A stretch of 48,645 nt of DNA from Roseococcus sp. (GCA_026414745.1 JAOAIK010000023.1:1-48645); one strand, 5' to 3'; shown: positions 1 to 8,296, counted from the first letter of the stretch. Numbers and translations are program-made. Notes: generated from the letters alone by a model not told the origin.

Positions 1-130
1 ATCAGGTTTGTCCGCACGGATTTGGGCCGACGTCTCGCGCAGCGAGGCGGCTCGGCGCTCCGCTGCATCCCCGGTGTCACCCCGGCCCTTTGTGTTCCCG
101 GGCCAGCCCCAGGCCAACCCCTTGAAAAAC

Positions 131-207
131 TGGCGGACCCGGCGCGATTCGAACGCACGACCTTTGCCTTCGGAGGGCAACGCTCTATCCAGCTGAGCTA
201 CGGGTCC
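131..207 (-). tRNA. tRNA-Arg (anticodon CCG)
   Basis: Read on the minus strand, this folds as a full 77-nt cloverleaf. The acceptor stem GGACCCG pairs with CGGGTCC, followed by discriminator G and an encoded CCA. The D-arm GCTC-AGCTGGATA-GAGC, anticodon stem TTGCC/GGCAA and T-loop GTTCGAATC are all present. The seven-base anticodon loop CTCCGAA puts CCG at positions 34-36, reading the arginine codon CGG, which is common in this GC-rich DNA. It lies 57 nt downstream of the caiB-type gene on the same strand. Confidence 0.97.
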
Positions 208-225
208 GGTATTCGCCTGATACCG
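207..225. repeat. Small hairpin at the 5' edge of the tRNA
   Basis: CGGTAT and ATACCG are a perfect 6-bp inverted repeat around a 7-nt loop, touching the first base of the tRNA. On the minus strand it sits between the CoA-transferase stop and the tRNA. It could end the upstream transcript or act in tRNA 5' processing. The TGATACC core resembles the start of the larger hairpin elements at 36.8 and 42.5 kb. Confidence 0.45.
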
Positions 226-264
226 CGCCCGCCGCCCCGCGGGAAGCCCCGAATGGCCGGTGGG

Positions 265-1503
265 CTACTTCCGCCGCGCCTCCACCAGCACCCCCGCCGC
301 CTCGAGCCGCGCGATCTCGTCCTCCGAGAATCCCTTGGCGGCCAGCACGCTGCGCGTGTGCTCGGCGAAGCGCGGGGGCGCGGCCCGGGTGCCGCCCGGC
401 GTGCGCGAGAGCTTGATGGGCGTTCCAAGACCCACGAAGCCGTCCTTCTCCGTGATCATGGCGCGATGGGCGGTGTGCGGCTGCGCCATCGCCTCGTCCA
501 CATGCAGCACGGGTCCCGCGGGCAGGCCTGCGGCCAGCATGCGGCGGCAGAGCTCATGGCCGTCCTCCTCGGCGAAACGCGCCTCCAGGATCTCGGCCAG
601 CGCCGCCCTGTTGACCACGCGCTGCCCGTTTGTGGCGAAGCGCGGGTCCTGCGCCAGCTCCTCGAGGCCGAGGAAGGCGCAGAACTTCCGGAAGGTCGGG
701 TCATTGCCGCAGCCCACGAAGATCTCGCAGGTGCGGGTGCGGAACTTCGCATAGGGCGCGAGGTTCGGGTGCGGATTGCCCGTGGCCACCGGCCGCTTGC
801 CGCCGAGGAAGTAGTTGGCCGCGTGCGGATGCAGCAGCGCCATGCCGCAGTCGTGCAGCGTCATGTCGCAGAACTGACCGCGGCCGGACCGCTCGCGCTC
901 GTGCAGCGCCATCAGGATCGCGATGGCGGAAAACAGGCCCGTGGCGATGTCCACGATGGGGGTGCCGAGCCGCGTCGGCCCGGAATCCTCCGTGCCGTTG
1001 ATGGACATCAGCCCCACCATGGCCTGCACGATGGCGTCATAGCCCGGAAAGCCGCCCAGCGGCCCGTCCGCCCCGAAGCCCGAGACGCGGCAATGGATCA
1101 GCCGCGGGAAGCGGCGGGACAGCACCTCCTCATAGCCCAGCCCCCATTTCTCCATGCTGCCGGGCTTGAAGTTCTCGATCAGCACATCGGCGCCCTCGAG
1201 CAGGCGCAGCAGCACCTCGCGCCCCTCGGGCCGCGAGAGATCGAGCCCCACCGATTGCTTGTTGCGGTTGACGCCGAGGAAATAGCTCGCATCCCCGTTC
1301 GCGTCGAAGGGCGGGCCCCAGTCGCGCACCTCGTCGCCCTGCGGGGGTTCGAGCTTGATCACCTCCGCCCCGTGGTCGGAAAGGATCATGGTGCAATAGG
1401 GCCCGCCCAGCACGCGCGTCAGGTCCACCACGCGCAGCCCCGCCAGGGCGCCCGGGCCGGCGGCGAGGGCGCGGCCCTCGGTCATCGGAATCGCGTCGGT
1501 CAT
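265..1503 (-). CDS. CaiB/BaiF (family III) CoA-transferase
   Basis: A 412-aa protein of normal length for family III CoA-transferases, which move CoA between carboxylic acids through an aspartyl-CoA intermediate. It opens with the typical core GLRVVDLTRVLGGPYCTMIL and the acidic K-LEPPQGDEVR segment. The motif TPIVDIATG carries the likely catalytic Asp at about residue 185. The ATG overlaps the stop of the upstream CoA-transferase subunit (ATGA), so all three genes appear to form one operon. Substrate cannot be read from sequence; the association with two IpdAB-like subunits suggests activation or turnover of an organic-acid CoA thioester. Family assignment is secure, specificity unknown. Confidence 0.93.
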   Translation of the reverse strand: MTDAIPMTEGRALAAGPGALAGLRVVDLTRVLGGPYCTMILSDHGAEVIKLEPPQGDEVRDWGPPFDANGDASYFLGVNRNKQSVGLDLSRPEGREVLLRLLEGADVLIENFKPGSMEKWGLGYEEVLSRRFPRLIHCRVSGFGADGPLGGFPGYDAIVQAMVGLMSINGTEDSGPTRLGTPIVDIATGLFSAIAILMALHERERSGRGQFCDMTLHDCGMALLHPHAANYFLGGKRPVATGNPHPNLAPYAKFRTRTCEIFVGCGNDPTFRKFCAFLGLEELAQDPRFATNGQRVVNRAALAEILEARFAEEDGHELCRRMLAAGLPAGPVLHVDEAMAQPHTAHRAMITEKDGFVGLGTPIKLSRTPGGTRAAPPRFAEHTRSVLAAKGFSEDEIARLEAAGVLVEARRK

Positions 1504-2246
1504 GCGGCCACCTTCCGCCCGAACACGCGGGCGCAGAACTCGGGATAGGTCTCGCGCATCTCGTCGCAGACGGGGCCGCGCAGCAGCGCGAGCTCGGCCT
1601 GCGTCGGCGCGGGGGTCTCGGGCACCTCGCCCTCGACGTCGAAGGCGAAGCCGGTCATCGCCCGCACGCTCTCCACGCTCTCGCCCGGATGGACGGAGGC
1701 GAGGGAGAAGCGCGCGCGCTCGGGGTGGAAGCGGAAGACGCAGCGCCCGGTCACCAGCGCCTGGGCGTGGCCGCGGCGGAACACGCCCGGCGCGCTCACG
1801 CCGGGGGCGGAGATGTGCGCCACCCGCTCCACCAGCACGCGGGGCGAGTGCTCCTCGCGGAACAGGACGGTGCGCCCCGCCATGTAGTACATGAAGGCCG
1901 AGCCGAAGCTGCCCGGAAAGCGCACCGTCATGCCCGGCCATGCGCCGGTGCCGATCAGGTTCAGGTTCGCCTGCCCGTCGATCTCGCCGCCGCCGAGGAA
2001 GAACAGGTCCACCCTGCCCTGCCCCGTCAGGTCGAACAGCTCGCGCGAGCCCTCGGTGAAGGGGTTGCCGCTGCGTTTGTGCAGCAGCGAGAGCCGGATC
2101 GGGTCGCCCTGCTTCACGCACAGCCAGCAGGCCGCGGCCGGGATGGGCGAGGCGGCGCCCACCGCGATGTGGCGCGTCGGCACGGCGCGGATCAGCCGCG
2201 CGATGGCGGTGGCGAGCAGCTCCTCGGGCCGGAAGGGGACGCTCAT
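1500..2246 (-). CDS. CoA-transferase family I subunit B, IpdB-like
   Basis: A 248-aa beta-type subunit of the family I CoA-transferase/IpdAB group. The motif GGGEIDGQANLN matches the conserved GG-x-x-ID-x-x-GN-x-N block. The C-terminal half (LASVHPGESVESVRAMTGF) resembles IpdB-type proteins, some of which act as ring-opening CoA hydrolases rather than transferases. The region where classical glutaconate CoA-transferase B carries its catalytic Glu reads LSLLHKRSG here, with no obvious Glu. The start ATG overlaps the stop of subunit A (ATGA); a longer reading frame upstream was rejected because that overlap and family length favour this Met. Confidence 0.88.
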   Translation of the reverse strand: MSVPFRPEELLATAIARLIRAVPTRHIAVGAASPIPAAACWLCVKQGDPIRLSLLHKRSGNPFTEGSRELFDLTGQGRVDLFFLGGGEIDGQANLNLIGTGAWPGMTVRFPGSFGSAFMYYMAGRTVLFREEHSPRVLVERVAHISAPGVSAPGVFRRGHAQALVTGRCVFRFHPERARFSLASVHPGESVESVRAMTGFAFDVEGEVPETPAPTQAELALLRGPVCDEMRETYPEFCARVFGRKVAA

Positions 2247-3079
2247 GCCGCGGCCGCCGCGCGCCCGGCGAAGACATGCGCGGCGCACCATTCGGCGAAG
2301 CCCCCCTCCGTCTTCGCGGCGCGCGCGTACTCCATGACGGCGGCGCTGTCGAAGCCGTACTCGTCGAGCAGCGCGGCCGGCTGGGCGCCGCGCTCGGCCA
2401 CCGCCACCGCCTCGATGTAGGCGGCGCTGATGGCGCCGGGGCAGAGGCGCTCGTCCTCCAGGAAGTTACCCTCCACCACGCGCTCGACGGTGACCAGGAC
2501 GCGCCGGCTGGCATGGGCGATGGTGGCGCATTCGCGGCGTCGCCCCACCCAGACATTGCCGTGGCTGTCGGCCATCACGGCGTGGAAGGCCGCCACGTCA
2601 GGGTGGAGCGCGGGCAGGAGGACGATCTTCTCGCCGCCGGGCAGCGCGGGCTCGGCGAAGGGGCTCTCGATCACCTTCCAGTCCGGCCGGTGGGCGAGGA
2701 GGTCGCTGCCGATGAGCCCGCGGAGCGGCATGAAGGGCACGCCCTTCTCGGCCGCCTGCAGCATGGTGTGCATGGCCGGGCAGGTGGCGTCGCGGATGGT
2801 GATGCGCCCCTCCCTCAACGCGGCGGTGAAGCGCGGCGCGAAGCCGGCCTCGCCCAGCGTCACGGCGCTGGTTTCCACCTCGGCCACGCAGCCGGCGCCG
2901 ATCAGGATGTCGGTGGCGAAGCCCGAGATCGGCACGCCGATGAGCCGCAGCCCCCTGGCACCCCGGCGGATCAGCGCCTTGGCCAAGGCCACCGGCGGCA
3001 GCGAGTTGTCGGGCGGCAGCGCGAGGCTCGCGCCGTCCGGGATGGAGGCCGCCATGGCCTCCAGGCTGATCGGGGTCAT
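2243..3079 (-). CDS. CoA-transferase family I subunit A, IpdA-like
   Basis: A 278-aa alpha-type subunit that should pair with the next gene. It has the family's central glycine-rich core (GLRLIGVPISGFATDILIGAG) and a conserved ADSHGNVWVG segment; IpdA-type proteins have a very similar DSHGN block. The start is set by a GGAGGG ribosome site about 9 nt upstream; an in-frame Met nine codons earlier has none. It is the first gene of the operon with subunit B and the CaiB-type gene. The reaction is either CoA transfer or hydrolytic C-C cleavage of a CoA ester; sequence alone does not decide. Confidence 0.88.
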   Translation of the reverse strand: MTPISLEAMAASIPDGASLALPPDNSLPPVALAKALIRRGARGLRLIGVPISGFATDILIGAGCVAEVETSAVTLGEAGFAPRFTAALREGRITIRDATCPAMHTMLQAAEKGVPFMPLRGLIGSDLLAHRPDWKVIESPFAEPALPGGEKIVLLPALHPDVAAFHAVMADSHGNVWVGRRRECATIAHASRRVLVTVERVVEGNFLEDERLCPGAISAAYIEAVAVAERGAQPAALLDEYGFDSAAVMEYARAAKTEGGFAEWCAAHVFAGRAAAAA

Positions 3080-3147
3080 GTCGCACGCCCTCCCGCCCTC
3101 CTGCATACGCCCGAAGCGGGAAGGAGGCGAGGGGGCGCGCGGTCGGG

Positions 3148-3387
3148 TCAGAAGGGCTCGGCGCGGTCGGCGCGCAGCAGCCGGGCGAAGCCCGCCTTCT
3201 CGCGGTCATGGCCGGTCACCGCATCGGCCAGCGCGTCGAGCCAGCCGGCGAACCAGGCCTTCCCCCAATTGCCGGTCTGCGCCATCGGGTTCTCCAGGAC
3301 CGAGGCGCCGGCATAGAAGGCCTGGCGGCCGGCCGCATAGGCGTCGTCGGTGACGAACTCGTCCTCGGGGTCCACGTCCTCGGGCAC
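3148..3387 (-). CDS. Rmf/CrpP-fold small protein
   Basis: A 79-aa protein. The pattern AYAAGRQAFYAG...NPM...W...WFAGWLDAL matches the Rmf/CrpP superfamily, which has two short helices with repeated A-x-x-x-G and W-x-x-G-W-x-x-A patterns and includes the ribosome modulation factor. The open frame continues 36 codons upstream to an ATG, but AGGAGG lies exactly 6 nt before an in-frame GTG, so the GTG start is chosen. The N-terminus is acidic (EDVDPEDEF). It stands alone, divergent from the next gene. Ribosome binding is inference from the fold; alphaproteobacterial members are mostly uncharacterised. Confidence 0.75.
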   Translation of the reverse strand: MPEDVDPEDEFVTDDAYAAGRQAFYAGASVLENPMAQTGNWGKAWFAGWLDALADAVTGHDREKAGFARLLRADRAEPF

Positions 3388-3393
3388 CGTCGG

Positions 3394-3399
3394 CCTCCT
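3394..3399 (-). promoter_or_regulatory. Ribosome binding site deciding the GTG start of the Rmf-like gene
   Basis: A perfect AGGAGG on the minus strand, 6 nt before GTG. It is the only good Shine-Dalgarno in the extended open frame and sets the start downstream of the first ATG. Confidence 0.8.
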
Positions 3400-3518
3400 G
3401 CTCTCGGCGCGGCCGCGTGGCCGCCTCCGCTCATATAGGGCCCGTGGCGGATGGGTGACAGCGCCGCCCTGGCATCGACTTAACCGCGCCTTCATCGGCC
3501 CCGCGCGAGACGGGAAGC

Positions 3519-4496
3519 GTGAGCCTGCCAGACCCCATCCTGTTCGATCCCGTCCGCTTCCCCGGTGAGACCGAGGAGGAGCCCTGGCCGCCGCCGGCCT
3601 TCGACTTCGCCGCCCCCTGGCTGCGGGAACCCGACCTCGCCTTCGAGCGCGGGCCCGACGGGCAGATCATCTTCGTCCGGCGCTGCGAATCCCTGCGCCT
3701 CGTGCTCGATGTGGAGACGGCGCACTCCGCCCTCGACCTCGTCCCCGGCAGCCGGGATTTCCGGCTTCTGCGCCTCATCCCGTCGGCGCTGCGCCTCGTC
3801 GAGGTGGTGGTACCCGGGGACCCGGTGCCACCCACCCTGCGCGGCGAACCCCCGCCCGCACCGCGCGAACACCACGTCTATGCCGCCACCACCGCCCTGG
3901 TCGCCGCCCTGGAGCGGGATGCCGGCCGGGCCGGCGAGGCCTATATGGCGGCGCTGCGCCGCACGCCCCCGGGCCCCCACATGTTCGAAATCGCCGCCGC
4001 GCGCTGCGTGACCGATGAGCGGCTGGAACTCGAGCGCGTCGCGCGCCTCGCGCGCGCTCTGCAGCGGCTGGCCCGGGCCCATGCCGGCGTGCTCGCCGCC
4101 CATGCCGAGCAGCCCGACTATCCGGGGATGGAGCGCATGGTGCAGGCGACAGCCCGGGTGCTGCTGCGCGAGGCCGGCTGGTCGGGCGATCTCCTGGGCC
4201 ATGCGGTGCGCCAGGTCTGCCCGCTCGCCAGCATCCCGCGCGAGACGGCGGAGGGCCTGCGCCGCGCCGCGGCGGCGGAACTGGAGGGCCAGACAAGCTT
4301 CGCCGCCCTCGAGGCGCATGTCGAGCGCCAGGCCCAGCTCCGCGAAAGGCTGGTGGAACTCGGCCTGTTCTGGCGGCGCCTCGCCGCGGCCTGGGCCAGC
4401 GTCCATCCCGAGACCACCGACCGGCGCGAGGTGGAGGCGCTCTGCCGCAACATGATCCGCCGCCTCCAGCTCAAGAGCCTCTACGCCCCGCCCTGA
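3519..4496 (+). CDS. Conserved-looking protein of unknown function
   Basis: A 325-aa protein with a GTG start (Met-Ser-Leu-Pro), the first in-frame start after the divergent gene. No recognised domain. The N-terminal about 125 residues are proline-rich and strand-like (LRLVLDVET, LRLVEVVVPGDPVPP). The remainder is alanine- and arginine-rich and helical, with a predicted coiled region near LELERVARLARALQRLARAH and a second helix-rich segment at the C-terminus. No signal peptide or membrane segment is apparent. Codon use and GC3 look native. It is followed after 67 nt by a thioesterase on the same strand, which may be co-transcribed. Confidence 0.72.
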   Translation: MSLPDPILFDPVRFPGETEEEPWPPPAFDFAAPWLREPDLAFERGPDGQIIFVRRCESLRLVLDVETAHSALDLVPGSRDFRLLRLIPSALRLVEVVVPGDPVPPTLRGEPPPAPREHHVYAATTALVAALERDAGRAGEAYMAALRRTPPGPHMFEIAAARCVTDERLELERVARLARALQRLARAHAGVLAAHAEQPDYPGMERMVQATARVLLREAGWSGDLLGHAVRQVCPLASIPRETAEGLRRAAAAELEGQTSFAALEAHVERQAQLRERLVELGLFWRRLAAAWASVHPETTDRREVEALCRNMIRRLQLKSLYAPP

Positions 4497-4563
4497 TCCG
4501 CGGGCGGGGTGGATGCCGCGCCGCTTTTCCGCCAGCCTGTGGCCGAGGCGAGGAGGGCAGGGC

Positions 4564-5001
4564 ATGACGGCTTCGCTGCCGGAGGCCTTCGGCGTGGAAG
4601 GCGAGTGGACCATCGCGCGGCGGCATGTCGTCCGCTGGTCGGAGTGCGACCTTTACGGCCATGTGAACCACGCGGCCTACCTCGTCATGTTCGAGGATCT
4701 GCGCATCGAGCACTGGCTCTCCCTCGGCCAGGCGCTGCGGCCGGGGGCGCCCGGCCCCGTGGTGGCGAAGCTGGAGGCGCGCTACCACCGCTCCGTCGGC
4801 TTCCTGGACGAGGTGCTGCTCACGCTGCGCGTGCCGAGTCTGCGGCGCAGCAGCTTCGTCCACGAATACGCGGTGTGGCGCAACGGCCTCGTGTTCTCCT
4901 GCACGGCGCTGCTGGTCTGCGCCCAGGACGGGGCGAGCCTGCCCATTCCGGACGAGGCGCGCCGACTGATGGTGGAGCGTGACGGCGCCCGTCAGGCGTG
5001 A
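4564..5001 (+). CDS. Hotdog-fold acyl-CoA thioesterase (4HBT type)
   Basis: A 145-aa single hotdog domain, normal for the family that hydrolyses acyl-CoA thioesters. The segment SECDLYGHVNHAAYLVMFED contains the active-site Asp at residue 29 and the conserved G-H-V-N turn at the start of the central helix. The start has GAGGAGGG just upstream; an in-frame ATG 17 codons earlier has no such site and would add a non-homologous arginine-rich tail. The preceding gene is 67 nt upstream on the same strand, and the next gene converges with only 18 nt between. Substrate unknown. Confidence 0.9.
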   Translation: MTASLPEAFGVEGEWTIARRHVVRWSECDLYGHVNHAAYLVMFEDLRIEHWLSLGQALRPGAPGPVVAKLEARYHRSVGFLDEVLLTLRVPSLRRSSFVHEYAVWRNGLVFSCTALLVCAQDGASLPIPDEARRLMVERDGARQA

Positions 5002-5019
5002 CACCCGGCGCGGGCCGGG

Positions 5020-5700
5020 TCAGCCCCCCGGCGGCCTCTCCGCCGGCCGCGCGGCGGCATCGAGCAGCCGGATCACCTCCGCATCGTCCAGCTGGTGGAA
5101 GTCGTCGTAGTGCGCGCCCACGCCCCAGAAGGGATCCGGCTCGCGCAGGCAGATCACCTCGTCCGCCACTTCCCGCAGCGCCGCCACCGCCTCCGGCGGC
5201 GCGACCGGCACGGCAAGCAGCAGGCGCGCCGGGCCACGGCGGCGCAGCGCCTGCAGCGCCGCGCGCGCGGTGGCGCCGGTGGCCAGCCCGTCATCGACCA
5301 CCACCGCCGCGCGGCCGCGCGGATCAGGCCGCGCCCGCCCGGCAAGGTAGAGGTGCCGGCGGCGCTCGATCTCGGCCAGCGCCGCCTCGCGCGCCCTGGC
5401 CAGATAGGCCTCGTCCGCCCCGGTGGCGCGCATGATCGCGGGGTTGAGCACCGTCTCGGCCGTGCTTTGCCCGTCCACCACCGCGCCGATGCCGAGTTCC
5501 GGCTGGCCGGGCGCGCCCAGCTTGCGCACCAGCACGAGGTCGAGCGGCGCATCGAGGGCACGCGCCACCTCCGCCGCCACCGCCACCCCGCCGCGCGGCA
5601 GCGCATAGACGACAGGCCGATCGAGCCCCGCGCCGCGCAGCCGCGCGCCGAGCAGCCGCCCCGCCTCGGCGCGGTCGGCGAAGCGCGCCCCGCGCATCAT
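5020..5700 (-). CDS. Phosphoribosyltransferase-like protein
   Basis: A 226-aa type I phosphoribosyltransferase fold. The PRPP-binding motif VVVDDGLATGAT lies at about residues 133-144, preceded by the characteristic VYALPRGGVAVA and LVRKLGAPGQPELGIGAV segments of the subgroup often found beside stress and dienelactone-hydrolase genes. The start overlaps the stop of alanine dehydrogenase (ATGA), so the two are translationally coupled. No purine- or pyrimidine-specific hood can be recognised, so the base or other acceptor is unknown. Confidence 0.88.
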   Translation of the reverse strand: MMRGARFADRAEAGRLLGARLRGAGLDRPVVYALPRGGVAVAAEVARALDAPLDLVLVRKLGAPGQPELGIGAVVDGQSTAETVLNPAIMRATGADEAYLARAREAALAEIERRRHLYLAGRARPDPRGRAAVVVDDGLATGATARAALQALRRRGPARLLLAVPVAPPEAVAALREVADEVICLREPDPFWGVGAHYDDFHQLDDAEVIRLLDAAARPAERPPGG

Positions 5701-6815
5701 GCGCCGAGCGCCGCCTCGAGCGGCAGCGGCGCCTGCCCCAGCGCCGCCGCCACGGCCGGATGCACCAGGCGCCCGGCATGCACGTTGATGCCGCGGGCGA
5801 GGTGCGGGTCCGCCGCCGCCGCGCCCCGCCAGCCGCGATCGGCGATCTGCAGCACGAAGGGCAGGGTGGCGTTGTTCAGCGCCACCGCGGAGGTGCGCGC
5901 CACCGCCCCGGGCATGTTGGTGACGCAGTAGTGCACCACCCCTTCCTCCACATAGGTCGGCTCCGCATGGGTGGTGGGGCGAGAGGTCTCGACGCAGCCG
6001 CCCTGGTCTATGGCCACGTCCACGATCACGCTGCCCGGGCGCATCCGCCGCACCAGATCGCGCGAAACGAGGCGCGGCGCCTCGGCGCCCGGCACGAGAA
6101 CGGCGCCGATCAGCAGATCGGCCTCGACCACCGCGCGCTCGATGGCGTCGCGGGTGGCGAAGAGCGTGTCCACCATGCCGTTGAACTCCACGTCCAGCGC
6201 GTGCAGCGCGGCCGGCGCGCGGTCCAGCACCGTCACGCGCGCGCGCATGCCATGGGCGATGCGCGCAGCATTCGCCCCGACCACCCCGCCGCCGAGGATC
6301 ACCACCTGCGCGCCCGGCACCCCCGGCACGCCGCCGAGCAGGATGCCCGCGCCGCCCATCTCCTTCTCCAGGCAGCGGGCGCCGACCTGCACGGCCATGC
6401 GCCCCGCCACCTCGCTCATCGGCGCGAGCAGGGGCAGCCCGCCGCGCGCATCGGTCACCGTCTCGTAGGCGATGGCGGTCACCCCGCTCTCCATCAGGCC
6501 GCGCGCCTGGGCCGGATCGGGTGCGAGGTGGAGATAGGCGAAGAGCACCTGCCCGGGCCGCAGCCGCGCCCATTCGCCGGGCTGCGGCTCCTTCACCTTC
6601 ACCAGCAGCTCGGCGGAGGCGAAGACCTCGCCGGCATCGGCGGCGATCGCCGCGCCGGCGGCGCGATAGGCCTCGTCATCGAAGCCGATGCCCGCGCCGG
6701 CCCCGCTCTCCACCAGCACCTCATGCCCGTGCGCCACCAGCTCGCGCACCGCGGCGGGAACGAGGCCCACCCGGTACTCGTGCACCTTCACCTCGCGCGG
6801 AACGCCCACGCGCAT
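5697..6815 (-). CDS. ald: Alanine dehydrogenase
   Basis: A 372-aa, full-length L-alanine dehydrogenase (NAD-dependent oxidative deamination to pyruvate and ammonium). It starts [18 protein letters not shown] with substrate-binding Arg15. Lys75 (in KVKEP) and His96 (in AYLHLAP) sit where they do in characterised Ald. The Rossmann glycine motif GGGVVG is at 175-180, and [19 protein letters not shown] holds the catalytic Asp near 270. It is first in a two-gene unit with the phosphoribosyltransferase. Upstream is a divergent 139-nt region with a strong inverted repeat. Confidence 0.97.
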   Translation of the reverse strand: MRVGVPREVKVHEYRVGLVPAAVRELVAHGHEVLVESGAGAGIGFDDEAYRAAGAAIAADAGEVFASAELLVKVKEPQPGEWARLRPGQVLFAYLHLAPDPAQARGLMESGVTAIAYETVTDARGGLPLLAPMSEVAGRMAVQVGARCLEKEMGGAGILLGGVPGVPGAQVVILGGGVVGANAARIAHGMRARVTVLDRAPAALHALDVEFNGMVDTLFATRDAIERAVVEADLLIGAVLVPGAEAPRLVSRDLVRRMRPGSVIVDVAIDQGGCVETSRPTTHAEPTYVEEGVVHYCVTNMPGAVARTSAVALNNATLPFVLQIADRGWRGAAAADPHLARGINVHAGRLVHPAVAAALGQAPLPLEAALGA

Positions 6816-6863
6816 CGCGCCCTCCCTCGCCGCGGCCGCGCCCGATCAGCGCATGCGCGCGCC

Positions 6864-6895
6864 GCCCCGCGCCTTGCGCTGGCGCAAGGCGGGGC
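6864..6895. repeat. Inverted repeat in the ald / DUF2267 divergent promoter region
   Basis: CCTTGCGC and GCGCAAGG form a perfect 8-bp stem with a TG loop. It is extended by GCCCCG/CGGGGC after a 2-nt bulge, giving 14 bp in all. Since both neighbouring genes are transcribed away from it, it cannot be an ordinary terminator. It could be an operator or a structured 5' leader; no regulator site is recognised. Confidence 0.6.
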
Positions 6896-6954
6896 GCGCC
6901 GCACGGGTCCAGGCTCTCCTCGGGCGGGCGCCCCGCCCGCGCGGGAGAGGAACC

Positions 6955-7392
6955 ATGGCGAGCACCGGCCTCGAGGTCTGGGACAAGAGCCTGCAGACCA
7001 CCAACATCTGGCTCGACGAGATCATGGCGGAGCTCGGCCCCGACCGGCAGACGGCGTGGCATGCGCTGGGGGCGGTGCTGCGCGCCCTGCGCGACCGGCT
7101 GCCCATCGAGCTGGCCGCGCATCTCGGCGCGCAGCTCCCGCTCATCCTGCGCGGGGCGTACTACGACCAGTGGCGGCCGGGCGCCCAGCACGAGCCGGCG
7201 CGCAGCCTGGACGAGTTCCTGGCGCGCATCGAGGAGAATCTCGGCCGCGGCCGCCCGCTGAACCCGGCGGATGCGCTGGCCGCCTCCTTCCGCACCCTGG
7301 CGCGGCATGTGGACCATGGGCAGGTCGAGAAAGTGCTCGGGGCCTTGCCCCATGGCATCCGCGCCGCGCTCGAGGAGGCGATCGCCGCCTGA
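6955..7392 (+). CDS. DUF2267 domain protein
   Basis: A 145-aa protein spanning one DUF2267 domain, a helical family with segments such as TTNIWLDEIMAELG, AWHALGAVLRALRDRLP and LPLILRGAYYDQWRP. The ATG follows GGGAGAGGAACC; the longer open frame upstream is a shadow of the divergent promoter region. A universal stress protein follows after 41 nt on the same strand, a pairing frequent in stress-associated operons of proteobacteria. Function of the domain is not established. Confidence 0.88.
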   Translation: MASTGLEVWDKSLQTTNIWLDEIMAELGPDRQTAWHALGAVLRALRDRLPIELAAHLGAQLPLILRGAYYDQWRPGAQHEPARSLDEFLARIEENLGRGRPLNPADALAASFRTLARHVDHGQVEKVLGALPHGIRAALEEAIAA

Positions 7393-7433
7393 ACCGCCGC
7401 GCGGCGTGACGGCAGAGGGAAGGGAGGGCGCCC

Positions 7434-8270
7434 ATGGGCGTGAAGGACATCCTCGTGCATCTCGACGGCGGGCCGCCGGGGCCGCGCCTTGCGCTCGCGG
7501 CGGATCTCGCCCGGCGGCTCGGCGCGCATCTCGCCGGCCTCTTCGTGGTCGAGGTGCCGCTGCCCGTGCTCGCGGGGGCGGATGGCGGCGGCGGTCTCGC
7601 CCTGGCCGCGCTGATCGAGCAGCTCCGCGAGGCGGAGATCGCCAAGGCGGCGCTGCGGAAGGCCGAATTCGAGGCGGCGCTGGCCCCCTTCGGCCTCGCA
7701 GGAGAGTGGCGGCAGGAGGAGGGCGCGGCGCTCGGCATCCTGCCCCGCCACGCCCGCCACGCCGACCTTCTGGTGCTCGGCCAGCCCGAGAGCGAGGACG
7801 GGGCGGCCATGGCGCGCGTGGAGGCGGCCCTCTTCGCCAGCGGCCGGCCGCTGCTGATGGTTCCGCATGCCGGTGCGCCGGCGCGCATCGGCCGGCGCGT
7901 GCTCGTCGGCTGGAACGCCAGCCGCGAGGCGGCGCGGGCGCTGCACGATGCCCTGCCGCTGATGGCCGGGGCGGAGGCGGTGACCGTGCTCGTCGCCAAC
8001 CCCGAGGCGACCCCCGGCGCGCATGGCGACCAGCCGGGGGCCGACATCGCCCGGCATCTGGCCCGGCATGGCTTGGCGGTGACCGTGCAGGTGGTCGCCA
8101 GTCCCGAGCTCGGCGCGGGGGAGCTGCTGCTCAATGCCGCCGCCGATCTCGGCGCCGATCTGCTGGTCATGGGCGGTTACGGCCATTCGCGCCTGCGCGA
8201 ATGGATCCTCGGCGGGGCAACCCGCACCCTGCTGCGCGAGGCGACGCTGCCGGTGCTGATGTCCCACTGA
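7434..8270 (+). CDS. Universal stress protein, tandem UspA domains
   Basis: A 278-aa protein of two UspA-like halves. The first half (VKDILVHLDGG..., about residues 1-145) has lost the nucleotide motif. The second half, beginning near GRRVLVGWNASREAARAL, ends with the intact ATP-binding signature G-x-x-G-x9-G-x-T (GGYGHSRLREWILGGAT). Cytoplasmic. The ATG follows GGGAAGGGAGGGCGCCC. It is the second gene after the DUF2267 protein. A perfect hairpin fills the gap to the convergent folE. Confidence 0.92.
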   Translation: MGVKDILVHLDGGPPGPRLALAADLARRLGAHLAGLFVVEVPLPVLAGADGGGGLALAALIEQLREAEIAKAALRKAEFEAALAPFGLAGEWRQEEGAALGILPRHARHADLLVLGQPESEDGAAMARVEAALFASGRPLLMVPHAGAPARIGRRVLVGWNASREAARALHDALPLMAGAEAVTVLVANPEATPGAHGDQPGADIARHLARHGLAVTVQVVASPELGAGELLLNAAADLGADLLVMGGYGHSRLREWILGGATRTLLREATLPVLMSH

Positions 8271-8296
8271 GCGGGGGCGGGCCTCCCCGCCCCCGC
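8271..8296. terminator. Bidirectional terminator-like hairpin between usp and folE
   Basis: A perfect 11-bp inverted repeat GCGGGGGCGGG / CCCGCCCCCGC with a 4-nt CCTC loop. It occupies exactly the 26 nt between the two convergent stop codons. There is no T-tract on either side, as is usual in very GC-rich genomes. Confidence 0.75.

Noticed and set aside
8..196. A 62-codon plus-strand ORF over the tRNA
   Set aside because: It is an antisense read of the tRNA-Arg and its flanks; its tail is the familiar translation artefact of such tRNAs.
22..1548. Long plus-strand ORF of 508 codons antisense to the CoA-transferase genes
   Set aside because: High-GC shadow frame with no domain similarity; the minus-strand genes have clear motifs, start signals and overlaps.
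265..2556. Single 763-codon minus-strand frame
   Set aside because: The CaiB-type gene starts at 1503; the upstream half is an out-of-phase shadow of the CoA-transferase subunit genes.
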